Positions 8,539-17,119 of a stretch of 64,000 nt of DNA are shown in pieces. The position numbers and the translations under genes are program-made. This stretch comes from Pseudomonas sp. MWU15-20650 (GTDB lineage: Bacteria > Pseudomonadota > Gammaproteobacteria > Pseudomonadales > Pseudomonadaceae). The notes under the pieces were generated by a model that saw only the letters and a list, made by a program, of their open reading frames with translations, was not told the DNA's origin and did not search any database. The stretch lies in the NCBI RefSeq assembly GCF_023242475.1, contig NZ_JALJFG010000023.1, positions 1 to 64,000 of the forward strand, read 5' to 3'. Positions within the stretch are counted from its first letter, which is position 1. Every line of letters starts with the position of its first letter.

Positions 8539-8937
8539 CACCGCAGGATAAAAATGTGGGAGTGTGTTTTAGAGATCGCGCACGACGCCAAAGCCAATCC
8601 AATCCCGCCGGGCAGATCGTGCATGCCTGATGCACGGGATTCCAGTGTGGGAGGGGGCTTGCTCCCGATGGCGGTGGGGCAGTCGCAGAGGTATTGACTG
8701 ACACTCCCTCATCGGGAGCAAGCCCCCTCCCACATTTTGAGCGAGTGTGTTTTAGAGATCGCGCACGACGCCAAAGCCAATCCAATCCCGCCGGGCAGAT
8801 CGTGCATGCCTGATGTACGGGATTCCAATGTGGGAGGGGGCTTGCTCCCGATAGCCGTATGTCAGTCAGTACATTTGAGACTGATACGCCGCCATCGGGA
8901 GCAAGCCCCCTCCCTCATTTGTTTTGTGTTTGTCCGG
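8539..8937. repeat. Tandemly duplicated unit with two REPINs
   Basis: No gene is seen in this 399-bp gap. A unit of about 110 bp (8560-8669) recurs at 8743-8852, offset by 183 bp, with only two substitutions that I can see. Each copy runs into a REPIN: 8645-8736 and 8828-8920, each made of GTGGGAGGGGGCTTGCTCCCG and its inverted mate around a variable spacer. The spacers and far arms differ more than the unit itself. The unit contains CGCACGACGCCAAAGCC and ends at the REP. Confidence 0.85.
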
Positions 8938-10461
8938 TTAGACGGTTTTGGACATCCGGCCAGCCAGCAGCGCCCAGCCAAACAACCCCAGGCACACAAT
9001 GATCAGCGGCCACGACCGCCATTGCAGGTACGGCGTGAGGTTATGCATCGGCACCACCTCCCCATAGAGGATGCCGCGCTCGAACTGCGGGATCTGCACG
9101 GTGATCTGCCCAAACGGGTTGATCAGGCCGGTCACGCCATTGTTAGTGGCGCGGATCATCCAGCGGCCAGCCTCCAGCGCGCGCATTTGCGCCATTTGCA
9201 GGTGCTGCAACGGGCCAATGGAGCGGCCGAACCAGGTGTCGTTGCTGATGGTCAGCAGCAGGTCGCTCTGGGCGGACAGGCCGGCGGCGAATTCCGGGTA
9301 CACCACTTCATAGCAAATGAAGGGGGCAATATGGTAACCCTTGGCCTGCAGCATGGGTTGGTCGGATGGGCCGCGGGCGAAGTCCGACATCGGCAGGTCG
9401 AAGAAGGCAATAAGCCCGCGCAGCATGTCTTGCAGCGGTACATATTCGCCAAAGGGCACCAGTTTTTGTTTCAAGTAAGTGCCGTCGCCTTCGCCCAGCA
9501 CGGTGATGCCATTGAAGTAGCGCTTCTCATGGCGCACTTCCTGGCGAATCGGTACGCCGGTAATCAGTGCGCTGTGCCGGTCGGCGGCAAACTTGCCCAT
9601 CATGTCCAGGTAGCCTTCGGCGGACTCCTTGAGCACCGGCACTGCGGTTTCCGGCCACACCAGCAAGTCGACGCGCTTGGAACTGAAGCTCATGTCACGG
9701 TACAGCGCCAACTGTGCATTGAGCTGTTTGGGGTCCCACTTCATGCTTTGTTCGACGTTGCCCTGGATCGCGGCCACGCTTAGTGGCGCGCCGGAAGGCG
9801 AGGTCCAGGCGTGATGCTTGAGGGCCTGGCCGATCGCCCATGGTGCGACCAACAACACCAGGCCCGCGCCGATAAAGCTGTTGCGCTTGCTCGCCAACAG
9901 GCGTGGCAGGTTGCACAGCAGTGCGGCGGTCAGGGCCAGGGCGAAGGAAATCAGCCACATGCCGCCCAGCGGCGCGAGGCCGGTCAGCGGGCCGTCGAGT
10001 TGGCTGTAGCCGGAATAAAGCCAGGGGAAACCGGTCAGGAACCAGCCACGAAAGGCTTCTTGGCCGACCCATAACGCTGCAAACGTCAGGGCATCGGCCA
10101 AGGGCGCTTCATTGCGGCGCAGCCACCGCGCCCATAGCCAGGCGGGCAGGGCGAAGAACCAGGCGATGGCGGCCGTAAACAGCAGCATCAGGAAACCCGC
10201 CAGCAGCACCGAAGCGCCGCCGAAGTGGTGGATGCTGTAGTAGATCCAGCTGGTGCCGGCACCAAACAGGCCGAAGCCGAAACACCAGCCACGGCCCAGG
10301 GCCTGGCGGGGTGTCAGTTCCCGTAGGCCGATATAGAACAGCCCGACTGCCACCAGCGCAAATGGCCACAGGTCGAACGGCGCCAGCGCCAAGGTAGTGA
10401 TGGCGCCGGCCACCACGGCCAGCAAGTTACCGGGCCAGCCGGGGCGGGTCAGACGGTACAT
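8938..10461 (-). CDS. lnt: Apolipoprotein N-acyltransferase
   Basis: Inner-membrane enzyme (507 residues) that adds the third acyl chain to the N-terminal cysteine of lipoproteins. There are several N-terminal membrane helices (about residues 10-200), then a periplasmic nitrilase-fold domain with the catalytic residues in recognisable settings: Glu in WPETAVP, Lys in KQKLVPFGEY and the nucleophilic Cys in APFICYE. A last membrane helix lies near the C-terminus. Downstream of corC by 8 bp on the same strand, it ends the ybeZ-ybeY-corC-lnt operon. Confidence 0.95.
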   Translation of the reverse strand: MYRLTRPGWPGNLLAVVAGAITTLALAPFDLWPFALVAVGLFYIGLRELTPRQALGRGWCFGFGLFGAGTSWIYYSIHHFGGASVLLAGFLMLLFTAAIAWFFALPAWLWARWLRRNEAPLADALTFAALWVGQEAFRGWFLTGFPWLYSGYSQLDGPLTGLAPLGGMWLISFALALTAALLCNLPRLLASKRNSFIGAGLVLLVAPWAIGQALKHHAWTSPSGAPLSVAAIQGNVEQSMKWDPKQLNAQLALYRDMSFSSKRVDLLVWPETAVPVLKESAEGYLDMMGKFAADRHSALITGVPIRQEVRHEKRYFNGITVLGEGDGTYLKQKLVPFGEYVPLQDMLRGLIAFFDLPMSDFARGPSDQPMLQAKGYHIAPFICYEVVYPEFAAGLSAQSDLLLTISNDTWFGRSIGPLQHLQMAQMRALEAGRWMIRATNNGVTGLINPFGQITVQIPQFERGILYGEVVPMHNLTPYLQWRSWPLIIVCLGLFGWALLAGRMSKTV

Positions 10462-10469
10462 ATCAATCC

Positions 10470-11309
10470 TTAGCGGGCAATAGGTGTCAAACGGATCAGA
10501 TGGATACGACGACTATCGGCATTCAGGATACGGAAGCGATACGCGCCGATCTCGGTGGTCTCGTTACGCTTGGGCAAATGCCCGAACGCACTCATCACCA
10601 GGCCGCCGACCGTGTCGAACTCATCATCGGAGAATTCGCTGTCGAAGAACTCGTTGAAGTTCTCGATGGGCGTCAGCGCCTTGACCAGGAAATCACCGCT
10701 GGGCAGCGGCTTGATGTAGCTGTCTTCTTCGACGTCGTGTTCGTCTTCGATGTCGCCGACGATCTGTTCCAGCACGTCTTCGATGGTCACCAAGCCTGCC
10801 ACGCCGCCGTATTCGTCGATCACAATAGCCATGTGGTTGTGGTTGGCGCGGAACTCGCGCAGCAGCACATTCAGGCGCTTGGATTCGGGCACGAAGGTGG
10901 CCGGGCGCAGCAGATCCTTGATGTTGAAGTTGTCGCCGTTCTCCTTGAGGATCAGCGGCAACAGGTCCTTGGCCAGCAGGACACCCATGACGTCGTCATG
11001 GCTTTCACCGATCACCGGGTAGCGCGAGTGCGCCGAGTCGATCACGGCCGGGAGGAATTCCCGTGGGGTCTGGGTCGCCTTGATGCTGATCATCTGCGAA
11101 CGCGGGACCATGATGTCCCGGACTTGCAGGTCAGCCACCTGGATGGCGCCTTCGACGATGGCCAGCGCTTCGCTGTCCAGCAACTTGTTCTGGTGGGCCT
11201 CGCGCAGCAGCTCCAGCAGCTCCTGGCGGTTTTTCGGCTCGTGGGCAAAAGCCTGGGTCAGTTTACCCAGCCATGACTTCTGCCCGTTGCTCGATCGGTC
11301 TTCGCTCAT
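10470..11309 (-). CDS. corC: CorC/YbeX family CBS-domain protein
   Basis: A 279-residue soluble protein with a CBS-domain pair (about 65-195, beginning at VRDIMVPRSQM and including IDEYGGVAGLVTIEDVLE) and a C-terminal CorC_HlyC domain (about 205-277). It lacks the DUF21 membrane domain. E. coli YbeX was linked to Mg/Co efflux through CorA and more recently to ribosome metabolism, which fits its operon with ybeY and ybeZ. It ends 8 bp before lnt. Confidence 0.92.
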   Translation of the reverse strand: MSEDRSSNGQKSWLGKLTQAFAHEPKNRQELLELLREAHQNKLLDSEALAIVEGAIQVADLQVRDIMVPRSQMISIKATQTPREFLPAVIDSAHSRYPVIGESHDDVMGVLLAKDLLPLILKENGDNFNIKDLLRPATFVPESKRLNVLLREFRANHNHMAIVIDEYGGVAGLVTIEDVLEQIVGDIEDEHDVEEDSYIKPLPSGDFLVKALTPIENFNEFFDSEFSDDEFDTVGGLVMSAFGHLPKRNETTEIGAYRFRILNADSRRIHLIRLTPIAR

Positions 11310-11351
11310 AGCGATTACTCTAAATCCTTTGATATGACAGTTGAGTGTTGA

Positions 11352-11810
11352 TCAGTTTTCGTCGTCTGCGTAGGGGTCGCGGTGACCCAATTCTGCAAGC
11401 AACGTTCGTTCCAGTGCTTCCATTTCTTCGGCTTCGTCATCGTCTATATGGTCGTAACCCAAGAGATGCAAGCAGCCGTGGATGACCAGATGGGCCCAAT
11501 GGGCCTCAAGTTCCTTGCCTTGTTCCTTCGCTTCGCGCTCGACCACTTCGACACAGATCACCAGGTCGCCCAGCAAAGGGATATCCAGTAACTCATCCGG
11601 TACGTCGGCGGGGAAGGACAGCACGTTGGTCGCGTAATCCTTTTGGCGCCAGGTGTGATTCAGTTCACGGCCTTCGGGCTCGTCTACCAGGCGAATGGTC
11701 AGTTCCGAGTCGGCGGTGCGCTGGCGCAGGGCCAGGGCGCACCATTGGCGGAACTGGGCTTCGCTGGGGGCGGGCGCTTCGGTGGCCAGCTGCAGGTCAA
11801 GCTCAAGCAT
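11352..11810 (-). CDS. ybeY: Endoribonuclease YbeY (rRNA maturation)
   Basis: A 152-residue metal-dependent RNase involved in 16S rRNA 3'-end maturation and 70S quality control. The hallmark zinc site is present as H-G-C-L-H-L-L-G-Y-D-H in the C-terminal third. The ATG at 11810 begins MLELDLQLATE and overlaps the end of ybeZ by 8 bp, so translation is probably coupled; the longer open frame to 11873 lies inside ybeZ and is not used. Confidence 0.94.
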   Translation of the reverse strand: MLELDLQLATEAPAPSEAQFRQWCALALRQRTADSELTIRLVDEPEGRELNHTWRQKDYATNVLSFPADVPDELLDIPLLGDLVICVEVVEREAKEQGKELEAHWAHLVIHGCLHLLGYDHIDDDEAEEMEALERTLLAELGHRDPYADDEN

Positions 11811-12807
11811 CGTGGCGAACGTCCTTGGCCGGTGCGTCGTCGCGATGCTCGAAGCGCTCGTAGGCCTCGACAATGCGCTGTACCAGCGGGTGGCGCACCA
11901 CGTCCTTGGGCATGAAGTGCGTGAAACTGATGCCCGGCACGTCCTTGAGCACTTCGATCACCTGCGCCAGCCCGGACTTGGTGCCCTTGGGCAGGTCGAC
12001 CTGGGTGACGTCGCCGGTGATCACGGCGGTGGAGCCAAAGCCGATACGGGTGAGGAACATCTTCATTTGCTCGACGGTGGTGTTCTGGCTTTCGTCGAGG
12101 ATGATGAAGCTGTTATTGAGCGTACGGCCCCGCATGTAGGCCAGTGGGGCAATCTCGATGACTTGGCGCTCGATCAGCTTGGCCACGTATTCAAAGCCGA
12201 GCATCTCATAGAGTGCGTCGTAAAGCGGGCGCAGGTACGGGTCGATCTTCTGGGCCAGGTCGCCGGGCAGGAAGCCGAGTTTCTCGCCGGCCTCGACCGC
12301 CGGGCGCACCAGCAGGATGCGCCGCACTTGCTCGCGCTCCAGGGCGTCCACCGCACAGGCCACGGCCAGGTAGGTCTTGCCGGTGCCGGCTGGGCCGATG
12401 CCGAAATTGATGTCGTTGCCGAGGATTTCCTTGACGTACTTCTGCTGATTCAAGCCGCGTGGGCGAATCATGCCTTTCTTGGTCCGCAGGGCCACGCTGG
12501 CTTCGGCCACCGGGTTATTGGCCAGGTCTTCCACGGCGGATTCCTGCAGGTACAGGTGCACCGTTTCCGGCGACAGCTCACTACCCTTGGTTTCGCGGTA
12601 GAGGCGGCGCAGCAGGTTTTCTGCAGACGTGGTGTGCTGGGGTTCACCAATGAGCTCGAACTGATTGCCGCGGTTGCGGATCTCGATGCTCAGGCGTTGT
12701 TCGATCAGGCGCAGGTGCTCGTCGAACTGTCCGCACAGGTTGGCGAAACGGCGAGCCTCAAAAGGCTCGAGGAGAAAACGATGGGGTTCTGCTATAGGTG
12801 CGTTCAA
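11803..12807 (-). CDS. ybeZ: PhoH-family ATPase YbeZ
   Basis: A 334-residue PhoH-like P-loop NTPase, thought to partner YbeY in ribosomal RNA processing. Walker A is GPAGTGKTYLA and the Walker B region reads FIILDESQN. An N-terminal extension of about 100 residues carries a KH-like RNA-binding region. It heads the operon ybeZ-ybeY-corC-lnt, and a REPIN separates it from miaB upstream. Confidence 0.93.
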   Translation of the reverse strand: MNAPIAEPHRFLLEPFEARRFANLCGQFDEHLRLIEQRLSIEIRNRGNQFELIGEPQHTTSAENLLRRLYRETKGSELSPETVHLYLQESAVEDLANNPVAEASVALRTKKGMIRPRGLNQQKYVKEILGNDINFGIGPAGTGKTYLAVACAVDALEREQVRRILLVRPAVEAGEKLGFLPGDLAQKIDPYLRPLYDALYEMLGFEYVAKLIERQVIEIAPLAYMRGRTLNNSFIILDESQNTTVEQMKMFLTRIGFGSTAVITGDVTQVDLPKGTKSGLAQVIEVLKDVPGISFTHFMPKDVVRHPLVQRIVEAYERFEHRDDAPAKDVRHDA

Positions 12808-12908
12808 GGTTGCTTTTAGCCGCCCTTTGGCTGTTGAGGTGAAAGAGAGGATAACGCCAGCCGCCGGTGTGCGAAAGCACTTATATAACCCGAATTCGGC
12901 GTAATCCC

Positions 12909-13000
12909 AGTGTGGGAGGGGGCTTGCTCCCGATAACGGAGTGTCAGGCAGCTTATGTGCTGTAGATGTACCGCTATCGGGAGCAAGCCCCCTCCCACAA
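12909..13000. repeat. REPIN between ybeZ and miaB
   Basis: GTGGGAGGGGGCTTGCTCCCG is followed, after a spacer of about 45 bases, by its inverted complement CGGGAGCAAGCCCCCTCCCAC. Both arms are intact. It fills the minus-strand gap between miaB and ybeZ. Confidence 0.85.
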
Positions 13001-13022
13001 TGGATCGGTGCTGATCAGGACG

Positions 13023-14351
13023 TTACGGCAATAACGACCCGCGCAACGAGTGCGGTTGTGCTGCATCGATGTGCACATCGGCGAACTGGCCGATCAGGGT
13101 CGGTGTGTCGCAGCGGAAGTTGACGATTCGGTTGTTCTCGGTACGGCCTTGCAGTTCACCCGGGTCCTTTTTCGAGTAGTCGGTCACCAGGATGCGCTGG
13201 ATCGAGCCGACCATTTGTCGGCTGATCTCGAACCCTTGCTGGTTCAGGCGGTGCTGCAATGCGTTCAAGCGCTCTTTTTTCAGCGCCTCGGGCGTGTCAT
13301 CCGCCAGGTCGGCGGCTGGGGTGCCCGGGCGTTGGCTGTAGACGAACGAATAAGAGAAGTCGAAACCCACGTCTTCGATCAGCTTCATGGTCTGCTCGAA
13401 GTCTTTCTCGGTCTCGCCGGGGAAACCCACGATAAAGTCCGAACTGATGCAAATACCGGGCACTGCCGCGCGCAGTTTGCGCAGCTTGGATTTGTATTCC
13501 AGGGCCGTATGGTTGCGCTTCATGGCCGACAGAATGCGGTCCGAACCCGACTGCACGGGCAGATGCAGGTGCTTGACCAGCTCTGGCACTTCGGCGTGGG
13601 CCTGGATCAGGCTGTCCGAGAACTCCAGCGGGTGCGAGGTGGTGTAGCGGATGCGCTCGATGCCATCGACGGCGGCGACCACGCGGATCAACTCGGCCAG
13701 GTCGGCCAGGCGGCCATCGTGGGTCAGGCCACGGTAGCCGTTGACGTTCTGGCCCAGCAGGGTCACTTCGCGCACACCGTTTTCGGCCAGGTGGATGATT
13801 TCCGACAGCACATCATCAAACGGCCGGCTGACTTCTTCGCCACGGGTGTAAGGCACCACGCAGAAGGTGCAGTACTTGCTGCACCCTTCCATCACCGACA
13901 CATAGGCACTCGGCCCGTCGATGCGTGGCTCGGGCAAATGGTCGAATTTTTCGATTTCCGGGAACGACACGTCCACCTGCGGCAGCTTGGTCATGCGTGC
14001 AGCGTCGATCATTTCCGGCAGGCGGTGCAGGGTCTGCGGGCCGAAGACCACGTCGACATACGGCGCGCGGTCGCGGATCGCGGCGCCTTCCTGGCTAGCC
14101 ACGCAGCCGCCGACGGCGATGACCATCTCCGGGTTGGCCAGTTTCAATTCACGCCAGCGGCCCAGCTGGGAGTACACACGGTCCTGGGCCCGCTCGCGGA
14201 TCGAGCAGGTATTGAGCAGGATCACGTCGGCATCTTCGGCGCGGGCGGTGACTTCCAGGGCCTGGTGTTCGCCCAGCAGATCGACCATGCGCGAGCTGTC
14301 GTACTCGTTCATCTGGCAACCGTGGGTTTCGATGTAAAGCTTCTTGGCCAT
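13023..14351 (-). CDS. miaB: tRNA-2-methylthio-N6-dimethylallyladenosine synthase
   Basis: Radical-SAM methylthiotransferase (442 residues) that adds the 2-methylthio group to i6A37 of tRNAs reading UNN codons. The N-terminal UPF0004 domain supplies three cluster cysteines (first in THGCQMNEYDS), the radical-SAM domain has CSKYCTFC (CxxxCxxC), and a C-terminal TRAM domain ends the protein. The ATG at 14351 (MAKKLYIETHG) is chosen; an ATG slightly upstream at 14363 is possible. It is divergent from the DUF1820 gene. Confidence 0.95.
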   Translation of the reverse strand: MAKKLYIETHGCQMNEYDSSRMVDLLGEHQALEVTARAEDADVILLNTCSIRERAQDRVYSQLGRWRELKLANPEMVIAVGGCVASQEGAAIRDRAPYVDVVFGPQTLHRLPEMIDAARMTKLPQVDVSFPEIEKFDHLPEPRIDGPSAYVSVMEGCSKYCTFCVVPYTRGEEVSRPFDDVLSEIIHLAENGVREVTLLGQNVNGYRGLTHDGRLADLAELIRVVAAVDGIERIRYTTSHPLEFSDSLIQAHAEVPELVKHLHLPVQSGSDRILSAMKRNHTALEYKSKLRKLRAAVPGICISSDFIVGFPGETEKDFEQTMKLIEDVGFDFSYSFVYSQRPGTPAADLADDTPEALKKERLNALQHRLNQQGFEISRQMVGSIQRILVTDYSKKDPGELQGRTENNRIVNFRCDTPTLIGQFADVHIDAAQPHSLRGSLLP

Positions 14352-14482
14352 GGGAATCATCAACTGGTGGTAAAGAACCGCGCATTATAGGGGGCATGCC
14401 CATTGGTTCCTAGCGCTGTGCATCGGGTGCCATGCTATAGTTCGCGCCCTCTTTTATATCCCCGATGTGTTGCTCGCCCACC

Positions 14483-14809
14483 ATGACCAAACGTGAAGCT
14501 CCAATCTACAAGGTGATTTTCCTTAACCAGGGCCAGGTGTTCGAAATGTACGCCAAGCAGATCTATCAAAGTGATCTGTGGGGCTTCCTGGAAGTGGAAG
14601 AGTTCGTCTTTGGCGAGCGCACCCAGTTGGTCGTCGACCCGGGCGAAGAAAAGCTCAAGGCCCAGTTCGAAGGCGTGGTGCGCAGTTTTGTGCCGATGCA
14701 TTCGATCGTGCGCATCGACGAGGTCGAGCGCCTGGGCACGCCGAAGATCAGCGAAGCCCGTGGCACGAGCAATGTCATGCCGTTTCCGATGCCGATGCCT
14801 GAGAAGTGA
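14483..14809 (+). CDS. DUF1820 family protein
   Basis: A 108-residue protein of the DUF1820 family, which is conserved in gammaproteobacteria and has no known function. It begins MTKREAPIYKVIF and shows the family core IYKVIFLNQGQVFEMYAK followed by a VVDPGEEKL segment and the motif MHSIVRIDEVE. No signal peptide or membrane segment is present. The start at 14483 is chosen because the homology begins directly after it. It shares a promoter region with the divergent miaB. Confidence 0.82.
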   Translation: MTKREAPIYKVIFLNQGQVFEMYAKQIYQSDLWGFLEVEEFVFGERTQLVVDPGEEKLKAQFEGVVRSFVPMHSIVRIDEVERLGTPKISEARGTSNVMPFPMPMPEK

Positions 14810-14906
14810 TCTGCAATTAGTTTGTAGGGCGTTTCCGAAACTGCCTTCTCATGGATAGACATTTTGTTTGAAAGATAGCAAATTTTGTTTATTCAGAGAG
14901 GGCGCT

Positions 14907-14966
14907 ATGAACACATCAACAATAATAAAGCCTCAAAATTTAAACACTCCTGAATCGCCTCATTAG
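14907..14966 (+). CDS. Possible 19-residue leader peptide upstream of the dehydrogenase gene
   Basis: A very short open frame (MNTSTIIKPQNLNTPESPH) has a good Shine-Dalgarno (GAGAGGG, 6-7 bases before the ATG) in an AT-rich gap. Its AT-rich codons differ from those of the neighbouring genes. It lies 60 bp before the GTG of the trimethylamine-dehydrogenase-like gene and might be a leader peptide or a small protein. I know no family for it and chance is a real alternative. Confidence 0.3.
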   Translation: MNTSTIIKPQNLNTPESPH

Positions 14967-15026
14967 TTAACGTCGAGTTTCTTATCACGCCGTCATTAAC
15001 GAACTTATCTGTTCGGGAGTAGCCCT

Positions 15027-17084
15027 GTGCGCGATCCTCGCTATGACATTCTGTTCGAGCCGGTACAAATAGGCCCGGTCCGTACCCGCAATCGTTTTTA
15101 TCAAGTACCCCACTGTAATGGCATGGGCCATGTGCATCCCTCGGCCATGGCGCAGATGCGCGGGTTAAAAGCCGAGGGCGGCTGGGGCGTGGTATGCACC
15201 GAAGAGTGTGAAATCAGCCCGCTGAGCGAATTTTCTCCGTATATAGAGGCGCGCTTATGGGACGAACGCGACATTCCTGCACTGGCTCGCATGTGTGAGG
15301 CGGTCCACCACCACGGTTCGTTGGCCGGCGTCGAGCTGGCATTCAATGGTTACTCTGCGCCGAATCGCTACAGCCGCGAAATTCCCTGGGCACCTTCCAA
15401 TACGCCGGTGCGCAGTTACGACCCGGTACAGGCCCGTGCCATGAGCCGTGCCGATATCCAGCAATTGCGTGCCCTGCACCGGGCGGCCGCATTGCGTGCG
15501 CGGCAGTCGGGTTTTGACATCATCTATGTGTACGCCGGGCATGACTTGAGCCTGCCGTTTCATTTCCTCACGCCCCGTAATAACCGTCGCACCGATGAGT
15601 ACGGCGGCGTGCTGGAAAATCGCGTGCGTCTGTTGCGCGAATTGATTGAAGACACCCGCGATGCGGTGGGGGATCGCTGCGCCGTGGCGGTACGCCTTGC
15701 GGTGGATGAGCAGGTGGCCGGTGGCCTGTGTCGTGAGGGGGAAGGCGCTGAAGTCTTCTCGATGCTGGCGGACTTGCCGGACTTATGGGATGTCAATGTC
15801 GCGGATTGGGCCAATGACAGTGTGACGGCGCGCTTTGCCGCCGAAGGGTATCAAGAGGCTTTTCTGTTGGGGTTGAAGGCACTGACCCGCAAGCCCGTGG
15901 TGGGCGTTGGGCGCTTTACCTCGCCTGACACCATGGTGTCCTTGGTTCGCCGTGGCGTGTTGGACCTGATTGGCGCGGCCCGTCCTTCGATTGCCGATCC
16001 TTTCTTGCCGAAGAAAATTGAGCAAGGTCGCGCGGACGAGATCCGTGAGTGCATTGGCTGCAATGTCTGTGTCAGCGGTGATCACACCAGTACGCCTTTA
16101 CGCTGTACGCAGAACCCCACCATGGGCGAGGAGTGGCGGCGCGGCTGGCACCCTGAGTCGGTAAAACCTGCGCATCACCCGGGCAGGGCGCTGGTGGTCG
16201 GCGCCGGGCCGGCAGGGCTTGAATGTGCGCGGATACTGGGCGCGCGGGGCATGGACGTGGCGCTGGTCGACAGCCAGCGAACGCTCGGCGGGCGCGTGGC
16301 ACTAGAGTCCCGGCTGCCGGGGCTCGCGAGTTGGGCGCGGGTCATCGACTATCGGCTGGACGCCTTGAGCCGTCTGGCGTCGGTGGAGATTTATCGGGAA
16401 AGTCCATTGCAGGCCGAGGATGTGCTGGATTTCGCCGCCGAGCATGTATTCATCGCAACAGGCGCCCATTGGCGGCGGGACGGGTTGGGGCGAGCCTTGC
16501 GTCGAGCGCTACCGGGATTGGAGTGCCTGCCCGTCCTGACGCCGGACGATGTAATGGCCGGTGTCGTGCCGCCTTCGCCCGTGCTGTTGTTCGACGACGA
16601 TCACTATTACATGGGCAGTGTGTTGGCCGAGCGTTTGGTCGCACAGGGGGTGGAGGTGATATTCGTCACCCCGGCGTCGGATGTCGCGGCCTGGACCCAT
16701 AACACCCTTGAGCAACATCGCATCCAGCGCCGCCTGCTGGAGCTGAACGTCACGATCGTCGCGTCCCATACCCTGGTCCGGGGTATGCCGGAAGGGGTGG
16801 TGGCAGGGTGCGTCTATACCGAACGGACACGCTTTCTCCCCGCTGCGTGCTTGTTACTGGTCACTTCCCGAGAGCCCGAGCAGGTGCTGTATCAGGCGTT
16901 GACTAACGTCCCCGAACGACTGCACGCGGCCGGCATCGGCACGGTGGCGTTGATCGGCGACTGCGTGGCGCCCGGCACCATTGCCGCAGCTGTGTATTCG
17001 GGGCATCGAATAGCACGAGAGTTTGATGCGCCTGAGGGTGAGTTAGTTGTACGTCGAGAAATTCCGTTTATCGAGGTGCAGTAA
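15027..17084 (+). CDS. Trimethylamine/histamine dehydrogenase-like iron-sulfur flavoprotein
   Basis: A 685-residue three-domain oxidoreductase: FMN-binding TIM barrel (1-330), 4Fe-4S segment (Cys342, Cys345, Cys348, Cys360) and an ADP-binding Rossmann domain starting at VVGAGPAG. It aligns almost residue for residue with trimethylamine dehydrogenase at its start. Cys30 in YQVPHC, which carries 6-S-cysteinyl FMN there, is kept, as are Tyr169, His172 and the catalytic Asp (264 here). The substrate bowl differs: Tyr60 is Glu60, and the position of Trp355 is Asp352; only Trp261 remains. Two acidic residues suggest a polycationic amine. Electrons would pass to ETF. The start is GTG with GGGAG upstream. 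It heads a transporter operon. Confidence 0.85.
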   Translation: MRDPRYDILFEPVQIGPVRTRNRFYQVPHCNGMGHVHPSAMAQMRGLKAEGGWGVVCTEECEISPLSEFSPYIEARLWDERDIPALARMCEAVHHHGSLAGVELAFNGYSAPNRYSREIPWAPSNTPVRSYDPVQARAMSRADIQQLRALHRAAALRARQSGFDIIYVYAGHDLSLPFHFLTPRNNRRTDEYGGVLENRVRLLRELIEDTRDAVGDRCAVAVRLAVDEQVAGGLCREGEGAEVFSMLADLPDLWDVNVADWANDSVTARFAAEGYQEAFLLGLKALTRKPVVGVGRFTSPDTMVSLVRRGVLDLIGAARPSIADPFLPKKIEQGRADEIRECIGCNVCVSGDHTSTPLRCTQNPTMGEEWRRGWHPESVKPAHHPGRALVVGAGPAGLECARILGARGMDVALVDSQRTLGGRVALESRLPGLASWARVIDYRLDALSRLASVEIYRESPLQAEDVLDFAAEHVFIATGAHWRRDGLGRALRRALPGLECLPVLTPDDVMAGVVPPSPVLLFDDDHYYMGSVLAERLVAQGVEVIFVTPASDVAAWTHNTLEQHRIQRRLLELNVTIVASHTLVRGMPEGVVAGCVYTERTRFLPAACLLLVTSREPEQVLYQALTNVPERLHAAGIGTVALIGDCVAPGTIAAAVYSGHRIAREFDAPEGELVVRREIPFIEVQ

Positions 17085-17119
17085 GTCCCACTGTTTTATC
17101 AATAACGAGGAATACAATA

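Noticed and set aside
8560..8920. CRISPR array
   Set aside because: Only two long copies with palindromic REP arms and no regular spacers; they are REPINs.
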